Assembly: GCA_003952965.2 (NCBI GenBank)
Contig: CM025850.1
Span: 1,160,378-1,224,377, forward strand
DNA from: Morella rubra
Lineage: Eukaryota; Streptophyta; Magnoliopsida; Fagales; Myricaceae
Length of the DNA: 64,000 nt
Reading direction: 5' to 3'
Shown piece after piece: positions 40,556 through 51,763 of the stretch. The notes under the pieces are model-generated. The model saw nothing but the letters and a program-made list of their open reading frames with translations, made no database searches and was not told the DNA's origin. The first letter of the stretch is position 1; every line of letters starts with the position of its first letter. The translations under genes were made by a program, and so were the position numbers.

Positions 40556-43306
40556 ATGACGGCGATGTCAAATAGGTTGTGTCAGCTCCCTCGTTTGAAG
40601 CTAATAAAATATTCAAAAATAAGTGACTTCTACAACTCCAAGTACCTTGTGCTTGAGCGATGGAAGGTGAGATGCCTAATGAACTATTTGTTCGATCTGG
40701 AATGAAGCCCGCATCAGGCGAAGAGAACGAGAGAAGGGCTGGGCATCCGGCATACGAGTATGTGCGAGACCTGAGAACTAAGAAGTTTTTAGTAATTCGC
40801 CGCATTTGCCGCCTTAGCGCCTTTTTCATCTTTCGTTTCCCTCCTACTTCTTGGGGTATGTGGCGAGTTTTGGGCTTCACGTGCGTTCCGCGGGTGGGTC
40901 CAACATATGGGCTACGAGTAAGGCTGTAGGGCTATACAAGTGAAGGGAGTCCATCCAGCCGAGAAAAAACAGAAAAGAAAATAATGTCTATCCAGGGCCC
41001 GGGGCCCCGGAGGAGAGAGATAAACATGAAAGAGCTTATGCAAGAGAAGATTTTAGGGGCGATGTTACAGGTATAAAAAAAATTATCTCAAGTAGATTAA
41101 AAAATAAGCATATAGTTGGGCACGTTATCTGGTTCCTATTCTGTGTCCCCAAATGCAAATCCCTAAAAATTCATGGCATTATGAATACAATAGCCCGCAA
41201 TCTTTTCACCCATACTATATCATGGCATACCTCTTTCATTTTAAATTTGTTATTTGTTTCTTTATTTTTGTATCCTCCTTTAATAGGGAAATTACTCTGT
41301 AATGTCATAATTCTTATGTATAGAACAAATATATAAGTTTATACATAATATTTATTTATTTTTAGAAAACGAAAAGAAATGCAACTCGACAAGCCACATA
41401 GTAATCTTCAATAAAAGAAAACTGTAGAAAATGATAAGAGGGAGATGAACATCACTAAATTTTAAAACACCTTCGAGAGATGAACATAACAACGGATTCT
41501 TACCTGGCCTCCACAATAGATTGCAGAGGTTCGTTGAATCATCCTCCCCTATTCCGCACCACAAGCCACTATTAGAGGAGAGAAAAATGTTATTAGATGT
41601 ATGGGTTACACACGAAGGGTATATTTACTGCACCTTTTTCCCATGTGGTGTCGGTACTATTTGATATTATGTTTATTAGGAGGTAATAAAAAAGATTATT
41701 AAGGGACATACCAGCACTTAATACCAAAAATATATAAAAGCCCAAGTCATTGTGGACCTACTGAACCCATTTAAACGAGTTAAATCCATGAAATCTGGGC
41801 CGTCTTAAAGGAAGAGTGGAATCTATTGGACTCGTATATACGAGCCCAAAGCACACACTTCTGGTAACGTGCAAGACCCAAAATCTACCAGTACCAGTAA
41901 TAACGCATGGACCTCCCGACAGCCCTGCCGATGATTCCAACGTGTCAACAAAAGTTAGTGCTTCCATTATGACAACCCAAGCTGGCAAAACTTCAGGATA
42001 ATCCCACTTGTCCGAAATATTATTCTCGATTAGAGCATCAAATCAATCGACCTCCTCCACAAATGCTTTTAATTACTCTAATCAAATCCAGTGGATATTA
42101 AGATAACACGCGTCAGTTAGGGATGCGGTGTTCTGTATGTATCGTTTTGAGCTGGCAATGGAGTTCCCATATGTGGAAACTTCTTTGTCCGTTTATCCAA
42201 TCCCGACGTTTCAAATATACGTAATTTTCTAAGGGGCAACAGAAGTACGGCCTCCGATCAATGAGGCTACTTGCTCAAGAGGGAAAGGCTTGTGGGTCCT
42301 ACGTCTTGGAAACTTTTATGCGTATAATCAATTATATTATATGCGGTGCAGAGCAGTAGGACATTTGTCATTTGATAAATTAGCTACTTGCTCCATTCAA
42401 TGGTGCAAGTTGGGAAGCTTATGGCTTTATACCTTGAATCTGTTGGGAGATCGTGACTTTAGAACTAGCTATAATATATCTTTATTTTCTTCCCCGAGCA
42501 AAGAAGAACGTTGAAAGGCTGGGAGAGGACAAAACGCATCGTATTGATTGGTCAAGATTAAATTATACGCAAGAGAGTAGAAAATGGCTACAAAGTCCAG
42601 CACTTAGTTGGTGGAGTTTGCATTTGTTTAGATTCTGGTGCAGTTGTGCTAGGACCACTAATTTGTCATCAAATCAATCCCTCTCTAGTAAGTACCAGTC
42701 TTAAAATGCTGCAGGGAATACCGAAACTCAACAACATTAGTGTGGATTGCCAGACAATGTATCTTGATATGCCCTCTTTTATCTCAGATTTGGACCAACC
42801 ATACCCATGGCGGTACTTGAGCTATCTATTATTTAAAGAAATAGGAAAATGTGGACAGAAAATTTATAATTTGGGACACCTAAAAGTCATATCTGAAAGA
42901 TACTACATTTTAATTTAGAGCAGGAGATATCAATTATAATTACACTTGACAATGCCGCAATCACAATGCACTTTTCTTATTACCCAAAAGCGTCCCTTTT
43001 TTGGCAAAAAAAAACCGGTTTGTTTAAGAGAATTTCAGTGAAATGCTTACTGTATACGGATATTATGAGAGTATCGGGCTTCAACGACGTGCACGAAAGG
43101 ACATAAACGGCAAGCCAAGAGCAGCCTGTGAAGGAAAATTATCGGGTTTCGGTATGCGCCGAAAAGTTACCAGTACTTAAAAAGGAAAAGAAGCAGAAAA
43201 CATATTACCATTATGAGACAGAATAAAAGCTCTCCTCTTTCCTCTTCTCTTTCCGACGCTGGTATTATAGACTCTAGAGAGAAAAACCCTTCCCTCCTCT
43301 TCGACA
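40556..43306. other. Spacer and CTR1 upstream region
   Basis: No gene recognised. A short GC-rich palindrome (GGGCCCGGGGCCCC, about 40995-41008) stands out in AT-rich surroundings. From about 43190 the sequence becomes CT-rich, as expected around the CTR1 start of transcription. A degraded reverse-complement copy lies at about 60.1-62.5 kb. Confidence 0.6.
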
Positions 43307-43327
43307 ATGGCGGGTTCCAGGGGTTAG
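43307..43327 (+). promoter_or_regulatory. Upstream ORF in the CTR1 leader
   Basis: ATG at 43307 in a favourable context (ACAATGG) opens six codons (MAGSRG) and stops at TAG, 33 bases before the CTR1 start codon. It would be translated before CTR1 and may reduce its output; that effect is inferred. Confidence 0.55.
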
Positions 43328-43360
43328 GGATTTGTGTGAACTGGAATACGTAATATCTGA

Positions 43361-46300
43361 ATGGAAATGCCCACTAGAAGGTCGAACTACTCTCTCTTGA
43401 GCCAAGACGATCAGTTTGGCGCCGTGCCCGGAGCTCCGACGACGTCAGTTTACGAATCCTTGTCTGGAGAGGGCAAGAGCAACAACAAGGGGAAGGCGGA
43501 AAGGGGCTTTGATTGGGATGCGGTTGGTGATCACAGGGGAAACCGGATCGGGAACCTCTACTCTTCGTCGATCGGGTTGCAGAGGCAATCGAGCGGCAGC
43601 AGCTTCGGGGAGAGCTCCATATCCGGGGAATACTACGCGCCGACGCCATCTACGGCGGTGAACGAGATCGACGGTTTCGGATACTTTAACGACGATGCGT
43701 TGCTGAGGGTAGTCGGCGGCGGTGAATTGAGAGCGAAGGCAGTGGGGAGCACGGGAGGAGGTTCGTCTTCTGGGAAGAGCTGGGCGCAGCAGACGGAGGA
43801 GAGCTACCAATTGCAGCTGGCTCTGGCACTGAGGCTTTCGTCGGAGGCGACCTGTGTCGAGGACCCTAATTTCTTGGATCCTGTGCCTGACAAATCAGCC
43901 TCACGGATGAGTTCGGCCGAGGCGTTGTCTCATCGATTCTGGGTATTGTGTATCGTGACTTTCTTTTTCTCAGCTATAGATTGTGTTTTCTCAGCTACAA
44001 TCCGCATTTTATTATCTTCCTTTTCGGTTTTAACGAGAAGGGTTTTGGTTTCTAGAGTTGCTTAGCTAAGGCTAGAGACATCTTAAGGATGATACAAGTT
44101 TTTGTGGAATAGCTATAGACATGTCGAGGAGTATGGACATAGATCGTGGCCAGGGAATTTGGCTCTGTTTTTTGTCGGTTTTTTATATATTCGGGCAAGA
44201 AATTAGTAAAATATCTTTATACGGGGGTGTTGCTGAGAGAATTATGACACGAAAGAAGGAAGGTGAAGAAATTAAATGGTTGTTATAAATTTAGAAAAAG
44301 AAAATATGGAAATCAAGAGCAAGATGGAAGAAAGTCATGAGAAATGTTCTGGTCACCTGCCATGAGAGATATTGACAGCATGTCTGGAATGACGACACAG
44401 GGACGGTAGAGCAGCCAAAACATAATAGTGTCGAAGCAGTTATAGAGATTTCGACAATTTTCAGTTTGATTGGAATCAATTGTGCGGATATCATTGAATA
44501 TCAGAAGTCAAATACAAGCAGTTGGGATCTAGGGCTTATTCTAGAAAAAAAAAAAAAAAAGCTTTGGTGCAGGGAAAGGAATAAAAGGACCTATATTGGT
44601 GTTGAACTTCCGTGCTTCAGCTTGATTCTTTTAGCATGTTGTCATTTTAGCTGCATCCATTTCTTTTTGTTGATTCTATAGACCAGCTGAATTTTGTATG
44701 CATTATTTGGGTGCACCTTTTGTACACGTCATGTATAATTAAGGTCTCTTGCCCCCTCCCCCCTCCGTCCCAAAAGAACTCAAACAAATGAAAAACCAGA
44801 TTTAAATAGTGCAGGATAAAGAGTATAAGTGTGGTTGTCCGAGTGAAATGCAATCACTGTCAACAACCATATGACTTCGATTTTTTGCTTCACGTGGAAA
44901 TTTGAGGCCCGAATGTAACGCTCACAGGGTGTGGTGTTTTATTATTATTATTATTTTTTACGACAGGCTCAGAGCAGTGGCCACATTTAGGGGAAAATAT
45001 CTGTGGTGAGGAGAGGAAGTGTTTGAAGGGTCATCAGATGTTGATATGGATCATATGTATGTGCATATCGACATATGTTTATCCTAGGAGCTTGAAGGTA
45101 TTTATGGGAGAGTGGCTCTGATAAGAGAAACAAAAGAGAGGAGCTTATAACTATATGGGACAAAGAGAGATATTGGGATGGGGTGGAGGGTCTACTGAAG
45201 TGAACTGTTGTAAAATGCTTCCATGCATAGTGTCTTGTTAATTGCTCAGTGTAGAAATTGAACCGCTTCACTTCCATATAATTCAACAATTAATTTAGCC
45301 AATTCTGATCATATACTCTAGGTTTGGAGCATTGTTGGCGAGGAAAAATGGCAGAGGTATCAGAATTTGAAGCATGTCTCACATTTAGAAATTATCTTTC
45401 TGTGGTTGGGGAACTAGGTTTAACAGTATGGATGTTTATTTTGTGGTAACAGACATACATAGTAGGCAGGTCTTGAAACCTCATCCTCACCTCATATCTG
45501 AGGTTGCATCTGAACTAGAGCTCATTGGGAAAATAATAATATAACTTTTTTCACTTTTGTCACTGTACGTGGAATGAGCCTTATACTTCTATTTGATCTA
45601 GGCAAGTGGAGTTTCAGGATCTTAGGAATAAAAGCAGTTTTTTTTAAAAAAATTTAACTGCTCTTTGCTGGACATATCTGCAACCAAACTGAAGGTAAGA
45701 ATGTAAAGACATTATTGTTTTCATGACCTATATTATGTCTTTTAAGCATGTATATGACCTATGCAAAATATTTTACTGAATAGCTTGCTTTATTTATCTA
45801 ACCTGCATCAGGTGAATGGCTGCCTATCATACTTTGATAAAGTCCCTGATGGGTTTTATATGGTTTATGGAATGGATCCATATGTATGGACTCTTTGCAC
45901 TGATCTTCAAGAGAGTGGTCGTATTCCTTCTATTGAATCACTAAAGTCTGTTGATTCAACCTCTGATTCATCAGTTGAAGTGGTTTTGATTGATGGACGT
46001 AGTGATACAAGCTTAAAGGAACTCCAGAATAGGGTCCTCGACATTTCTTATAGCTGCATAACCATAAAAGAGGTTGTCAATCAGCTTGCAAATCTTGTAT
46101 GCAACTGCATGGGGTGAGTTGGCTAGATCTTAACTTCTATACACAAATTTGCAAAGGAAAATCTGTTTCTTACCATACTTCGTAACCAACATTTGTTGTT
46201 GCTGTTGTAAGGGGTTCAGCCTCCACGGGAGAGGATGACTTTGTTCCCATCTGGAAAGAGTGCAGTGATGATCTTAAAGATTGCTTGGGATCTATTGTCG

Positions 46301-49300
46301 TTCCAATAGGTAGCCTATCCGTTGGCCTCTGTAGACATCGTGCTATATTGTTTAAAGTAAGGCCCCAATCTATATGATTTATCCAGTGGTCCATGCATCT
46401 TGATTCAAGCTGAAATAATTTGTTCTTCTCTCTGGTTAAACTGTGTAATTCGAAGACTTTGTGGTCTCTGACTCTCTAATTATTTCTATCAAAGTTGAGA
46501 GAATTTGTACAATTCAATTCTACAGGTGCTAGCTGACACCATTGATCTACCATGTCGAATAGCCAAGGGCTGTAAATATTGCACAAGAGATGATGCTTCC
46601 TCTTGTCTTGTCCAGTTGGAGCTCGACAAGTATGACAGGTATGCTCTGCTAGTAAGGACAGTATACGTGCGACTTCTGTTCGGATAGTATGATCTTTATG
46701 TTTGTAGTATCACAAAATTTCTTGCTTTTGTGGCAGCGAGTCTCTTCCTGTCAGTGAACATTTGTGTCACTAGTGGCATAGGCATTACATATGTCTGATC
46801 AAATTGTCATTTGTGTTAAACAGCTTGTTACAGCATTTGTTGAGTTTAGTCTTACTTGGTTTTCAGAATTTTATGTTGAAATTTCTGCTGAGATACCTAT
46901 GATATGATTTTCAAAATTGTTTTAAGGTGCTATTTTGCTAAGGTTATTTGTGCACTATTGGCCTGCTTCAGTTCAATTCATATTTACCTTGTGGAAAATC
47001 AGATTGATGACTGCTGTGGCAACAAACATCTCCCTGTCCAATGCCCCCCTGCGCCCCCCCCTCTTGTGAAAAATTAAAAGGACAGCGACCCTGTTTTAAA
47101 TTATGTATCTTCATTTAATCATGCAGTATCATTTGTTGGTAATATATAGTGTTTAGATGTCCATATACTCATCGAAATCTATACCTCTACTTTACTAGTC
47201 GTAACATAAACATCAGTGATATTCTTTATATTTATGCTGCATATATGTTCATATTTTCACATGTCTCTGTCTTATAGTTGATATCATCTCATAGGCAGAG
47301 GGACATCTCATGAGGTATATCTTGTACATTTCAGGGAATATCTGGTTGATTTGATTGGGAAGCCAGGTTACTTAGGCGAGCCTGATTCCTTGCTCAATGG
47401 TCCTTCTTCAATCTCAATTTCTTCGCCATTGCGCTTTCCACGACTTAAACCGGTTGAATCTAGGATTGATTTCAGGTCACTGGCCAAGCAGTATTTCTCA
47501 GACTGCCAATCAATTAATATCGTATTTGATGTTGCAGCCACAGGTGAATGTTGTTTCTCAAAGTCACAAATATATATATAAGGTTGATGACCCATTAGTC
47601 ATTAGGTCTTGTCATTGTTTCAAAAGTTCCACTCTGGTTTTCATTTTAATCATAGCCAATCCTAGGTTTTACTATGAGCATTAAAAGGGTCCTTAATGGT
47701 CATATTAGAACCAATAGCACAATGACACGTGTCTCTTTTAGACCTGAGTCTGACATCTCATGCCATGTGACCAAATAAAATCCACCTCAGACACTTATGC
47801 TACATATCTTATGAGCCCAGCTTGATGGTTTTTAGGGAACTCAAGTTTGAGCTCCTGGTTTTGGTTATTGAAGAGCATGGAATGGTTTATTCTATATATA
47901 TAAATAACTCTGAGAGAAAAGAGTTCATAGTATCCTTGTAATGACTCATAACACTCGTTTTCTCCTTTATAAGTAGTTTGTCTTTGTGGATCATTAGTGT
48001 AACCTGACCTTTTCAACTGGGAAAGAGGATTGTTTTCTATTTAGGTGCATGTTAAAGCATGCCTTTTATGTTTCACTTCTTGGTTATGCATTCTCATATA
48101 GCTTTGACAATTGCTATATTGTACTTAAGTTGGCATGATTGGGCTTTTACTTTGGTTTCATCTTGTGTAATGGCGAGTTCTCTATGAAATCTTGGTATAG
48201 GCTCCTTGTTGGGGGCCATGATGTGAGCTTCCCATGGAGACAGATTTGGAGGACTTTAGCCCTGCCTAGAGCGTCCTTCTTTGTTTCGGAAGCTACTCAT
48301 GGAAGAATCCTGACCATTGATAACTTGAGGAGGAAGGGAGTGTGTCTGCTTGAATGGTGCTACCTTTGCAGATGCGATGGGGAATCTGTAGAGCACATTT
48401 TGCTCCATTGCTCGGTTGCTAGGGAGTTGTGGTCTCTTGTGGTCTCTATTTTGGATTACGATTGGGTGATGCCTAGGAGGGTAGCTGATGTTTTGCTTTG
48501 TTGAGGAGGAATTTTAAAGACCCTCAGGCTTTCGCAATTTGGAGATTGATCCCTACTTATATTTGGTGGAATATTTGGAAAGAGAGAAATAGGAGATGCT
48601 TCGAGGGTGTGTCTGTGTCCTTGGAGTGTTTGAGGGCAATTTTTTGTAGTTCCTGTTTCTGTGGGCGAATGTGGTGTTGGGCTCTCCCTTTTCAGATTTT
48701 ATGGATTTCCTTAGTTTCTAGCTTGATTGGTCTCGGGGATTCAGTATAATCTTTTGTACTGTTTCTTCTATTCCCTTTTTCTTTCAATAAAATTGCCTTA
48801 CTTATCAAAAAAAATCTTGTGTAATGATTCGCCTGTTGCCTTTTATCATCACAGGAACCGTTGTTGATGAAGATCCTTGGGTTTCCGTGCATCCTAAGCA
48901 GCATGATATGAAGTACACTGATAGAAATGAGAATATGCTGATTTCAAGTGATGATGATGAAACTTCACGTTTACCTTTTCGGCCTGCTAAGCCCAGTGCC
49001 CATGATCGAGATTCTGAACTCTTTAAATCTTGTAATCCTTCACAGAATGTTACACACTCAAAGGCCATGGTTAAAGATACAACCCCTCTTAAACCTATTG
49101 GATATAGAGATGTTCAACCACTTTTGGTGGTGTCTAATCCAAGGGTGGATGCTGTGACGGATTCAAGATTCAGAGAGGGAGGTCAGCTGATTGCCAGTAA
49201 ACCAAGTACAGAGCCTTCTCTTGATATAGAGGATTTCAACATTTCATGGAATGATCTTGTTCTAAAAGAAAGAATTGGAGCAGGTATTTTTCTGTCCTCC

Positions 49301-51625
49301 CATTTTGACAATCTTGAGTATGAACGCGATACTTCTCTAACTGCATAGAAGGCCATATGGCCTTCATGCGAGCAATGCAGTTCTTTCTGATAAATTTGCA
49401 CAAGATGGTACTTAGAATATCGACTTGGTTTTTCAGGTTCTTTTGGAACTGTTCATCGTGCAGATTGGAATGGCTCGGTAAGCAACTTATCCTTCAATTG
49501 CAATGTTGTTATGTAAAATCTAGATAAGCAAGGGTTCGTTTAGATGATGTAAAGATAAAATCAAGGCTTATTTCCGTCCTAGAATCTCATTGTCTGTTTG
49601 CAAATTATGTGTATGGTTCGCTTTTGCGGTTTAGAGGTTTGGTTGTGGATCAATACTACTTTTGATAAGAGGATCATTATGGGCATCTGGAGGTGAAATC
49701 TTAACATTATGTTTTTTTTTTTTTTTTGATAAGTAAGGAAAAAATCTTAACATTATGTAGTCATCTCAGATTACCTATATCTACATTATGCTTGATAATC
49801 ATATGCACTGTCAAATTGGTGCTGCTACTAGACATCTGTAAGACCTATGCTTGAATCGTAGTATGATCTCACATAAAGTAATAAAAAATGCAATGCTCAG
49901 ATGTCTGGTTGTGCTATTAAGGCATGGAGCAGTTACAAGTGTTTGACTATGTAGGTTTCTGGGAGGCACATCCCGATGTTGTATTTAGGTTTCTGATTGG
50001 TTTTGATACTGAAAATTGCTGCTTTTGCATCTCAAGCATTCTTTTTCAGTTTTTTTTTTTGCATGTTTTGGGTTATAAATTTCGACAAGGATTCCACTTT
50101 CAGAGTGTTTTCTGAAGTTCCATCTTAAGGGAATATTTGCAATATGATTCATTTTTATCTCCCTTGTGTATTATGAATATATTTGTTTAACATATTGTTC
50201 AACATGTTATTGTCCATATATAAGTGATACATTATATTAAATTCTACATTCAGGATGTTGCTGTGAAGATTCTCATGGAACAAGAATTTCATGCTGAACG
50301 ATACAAGGAATTCTTGAGGGAGGTATGTATTTGCTAGAACTTCGACAAATCTTTTGCTCTAGTGTTGAGAAAGCTAATCACCCATTGTGGATTTGCTTAT
50401 TTTGTTTGTTAGGTTGCAATAATGAAACGCTTGCGGCATCCGAATATTGTCCTCTTCATGGGTGCAGTCACTCAGCCCCCAAATCTATCCATAGTGATAG
50501 AATATTTATCAAGGTTTTGGAATGTTTTCTTAGCAATCTTTGCCCCTCCCCCTCTCTTCCTCCCTTACCCACTCAGGGGCCAGGAAAAAAAAACAGGAAT
50601 AGAACAAAGTGGCTACTCAAAATTTGGTCAAACTGTTCAATGCATTAAAATATTGGCTTTGAAGTGCAGGGGTAGCCTGTATAGGCTTCTGCATAAGCCT
50701 GGTGCTAGAGAGATGTTGGATGAGAGGCGTCGGTTAAACATGGCTTATGACGTGGTACGCATTAAAGACTTGCATTTGCTGTTTGGAAGTTAGATTTTTC
50801 TTCTGTTTTCTCATTAAAATCATGATCATCATCAGCTTGTCTTGTTACATCTCAAGGTTGCGCTGGACGTTGTGGGCTAAATGATATGTTATTGTTTAAT
50901 ACAGGCGAAGGGAATGAATTATCTTCATAAACGCAACCCTCCAATTGTTCACCGAGATTTAAAATCTCCCAATCTTCTAGTTGACAAAAAGTACACAGTA
51001 AAGGTAGGGCGAAAAGCTTTCAAGCTTACCAATTTAGATTGCGAATCTCCATGCTAGCAATTAACTTTGCTGCTGTTGTTTCCTTTTCACTCTAATCAAA
51101 TGAATCTTTCGTTAATGTGGGCCCATTTATCTTGTTATCTGCTTAAATTTCTTTTACTATATGTTGACATTGGTCATCAGTATGCTCTTTGGTTTCCTAG
51201 CTCGGGCTTTTGTTGTTTAGATTTATAACCACGGTTTTGTGGGAGAGTTGTTGTTTATATGTATCTGGTGATTGCTTCCACTTTTTCCTTACATTTATTG
51301 TGCAATCTGTTTGTTTAGGTTTGCGATTTTGGTCTTTCCCGCTTAAAAGCAAACACGTTTCTGTCATCAAAGTCAGCTGCTGGTACCGTAAGTTCTATTG
51401 AACTTGATAACCATACTTTGGATGATTATTATTTCAAGATCGCATGAGCCATGTTAATGGGGTAGCTAAAATGACACTATTTGTGTTATGTGTCACTAGC
51501 CGAGTGATGCCCCAGAAGTCTCGTCTCATAACCATCAAATGAAGTCTGAGTTTACACTTTCGTGTTATAATTTGGCAGAGCTTGCACACGGCAACAGCCA
51601 CTTAGAGTAATTAAATCCACTCAGT
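43361..51625 (+). CDS. CTR1: CTR1, Raf-like kinase repressing ethylene signalling; 3' end lost at the palindrome axis
   Basis: CTR1 is bound to ethylene receptors at the ER and phosphorylates EIN2 to keep the pathway off. Exon 1 (43361-43942) starts [18 protein letters not shown] and carries [14 protein letters not shown] and the long [24 protein letters not shown] block, matching CTR1 rather than EDR1. The EDR1/CTR1 regulatory domain follows: 45812-46113, 46212-46356, 46526-46638, 47335-47543. Exon 48855-49283 is the linker and kinase start; 49437-49477 gives the glycine loop ([11 protein letters not shown]); 50254-50322 the AVKIL lysine; 50413-50513; 50670-50754; 50905-51003 the HRDLKSPN loop; 51319-51387 the CDFGLSRL motif. 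The next exon (about 51497-51625, [13 protein letters not shown] region) is present but garbled here; a clean version is at 51895-51764 on the other strand. The final kinase exons are absent. Confidence 0.97.
48160..48826 (+). mobile_element. 5'-truncated LINE (non-LTR retrotransposon) in a CTR1 intron
   Basis: About 640 bases flanked by a perfect 13-bp target duplication (ATCTTGTGTAATG at 48160-48172 and 48814-48826) and ending in CTTACTTATC plus an A run. It encodes the last part of ORF2: the zinc-binding domain after the reverse transcriptase ([37 protein letters not shown]) and the C-terminal tail ([14 protein letters not shown]). In this copy a G is missing near 48502, breaking the frame; the mirror copy at 54.6-55.2 kb is open throughout. 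Same orientation as CTR1, between exons 47335-47543 and 48855-49283. Confidence 0.95.
49696..49757 (-). mobile_element. Tiny LINE-tail insertion with target duplication
   Basis: Two perfect 16-bp copies of AAATCTTAACATTATG (49696-49711 and 49742-49757) flank about 30 bases made of a T run and GATAAGTAAGGAAA. Read on the - strand the insert is TTTCCTTACTTATC plus poly-A, the same 3' end as the LINE at 48.2-48.8 kb. It is therefore an extreme 5'-truncated LINE insertion, antisense to CTR1, in the intron after exon 49437-49477. Confidence 0.88.
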
Positions 51626-51763
51626 TGTCCTCAGTTTTAAGATCTACCAGAAATCATAATTTTTTCCTGTACAGAAAAAAATAGCTCAGTAAATTAATGT
51701 TCTCGCATACATATGCTCCTTTTCCGTGCTCTTACTTGTCAAGTACAGCAACATGAGACAAAC

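Noticed and set aside
40995..41008. GC-rich perfect palindrome
   Set aside because: Could be a binding site, but it stands alone with no gene or repeated copy nearby.
43445..43810. - strand and alternative + frames in CTR1 exon 1
   Set aside because: GC-rich exon gives open shadow frames; only the MEMPTRRSN frame matches CTR1.
45625..45670. Small hairpin (AGCAGTT, T/A run, AACTGCT) suggesting a MITE
   Set aside because: Too short, no target duplication seen, and explained by a T/A run with chance pairing.
47040..47065. C-rich run in a CTR1 intron that differs between the arms
   Set aside because: Homopolymer length differences here are best explained by sequencing error.
48139..48504. Open frame of about 120 codons within a CTR1 intron
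   Set aside because: It is the ORF2 C-terminus of the inserted LINE, and its ATG lies outside the element; not a host gene.
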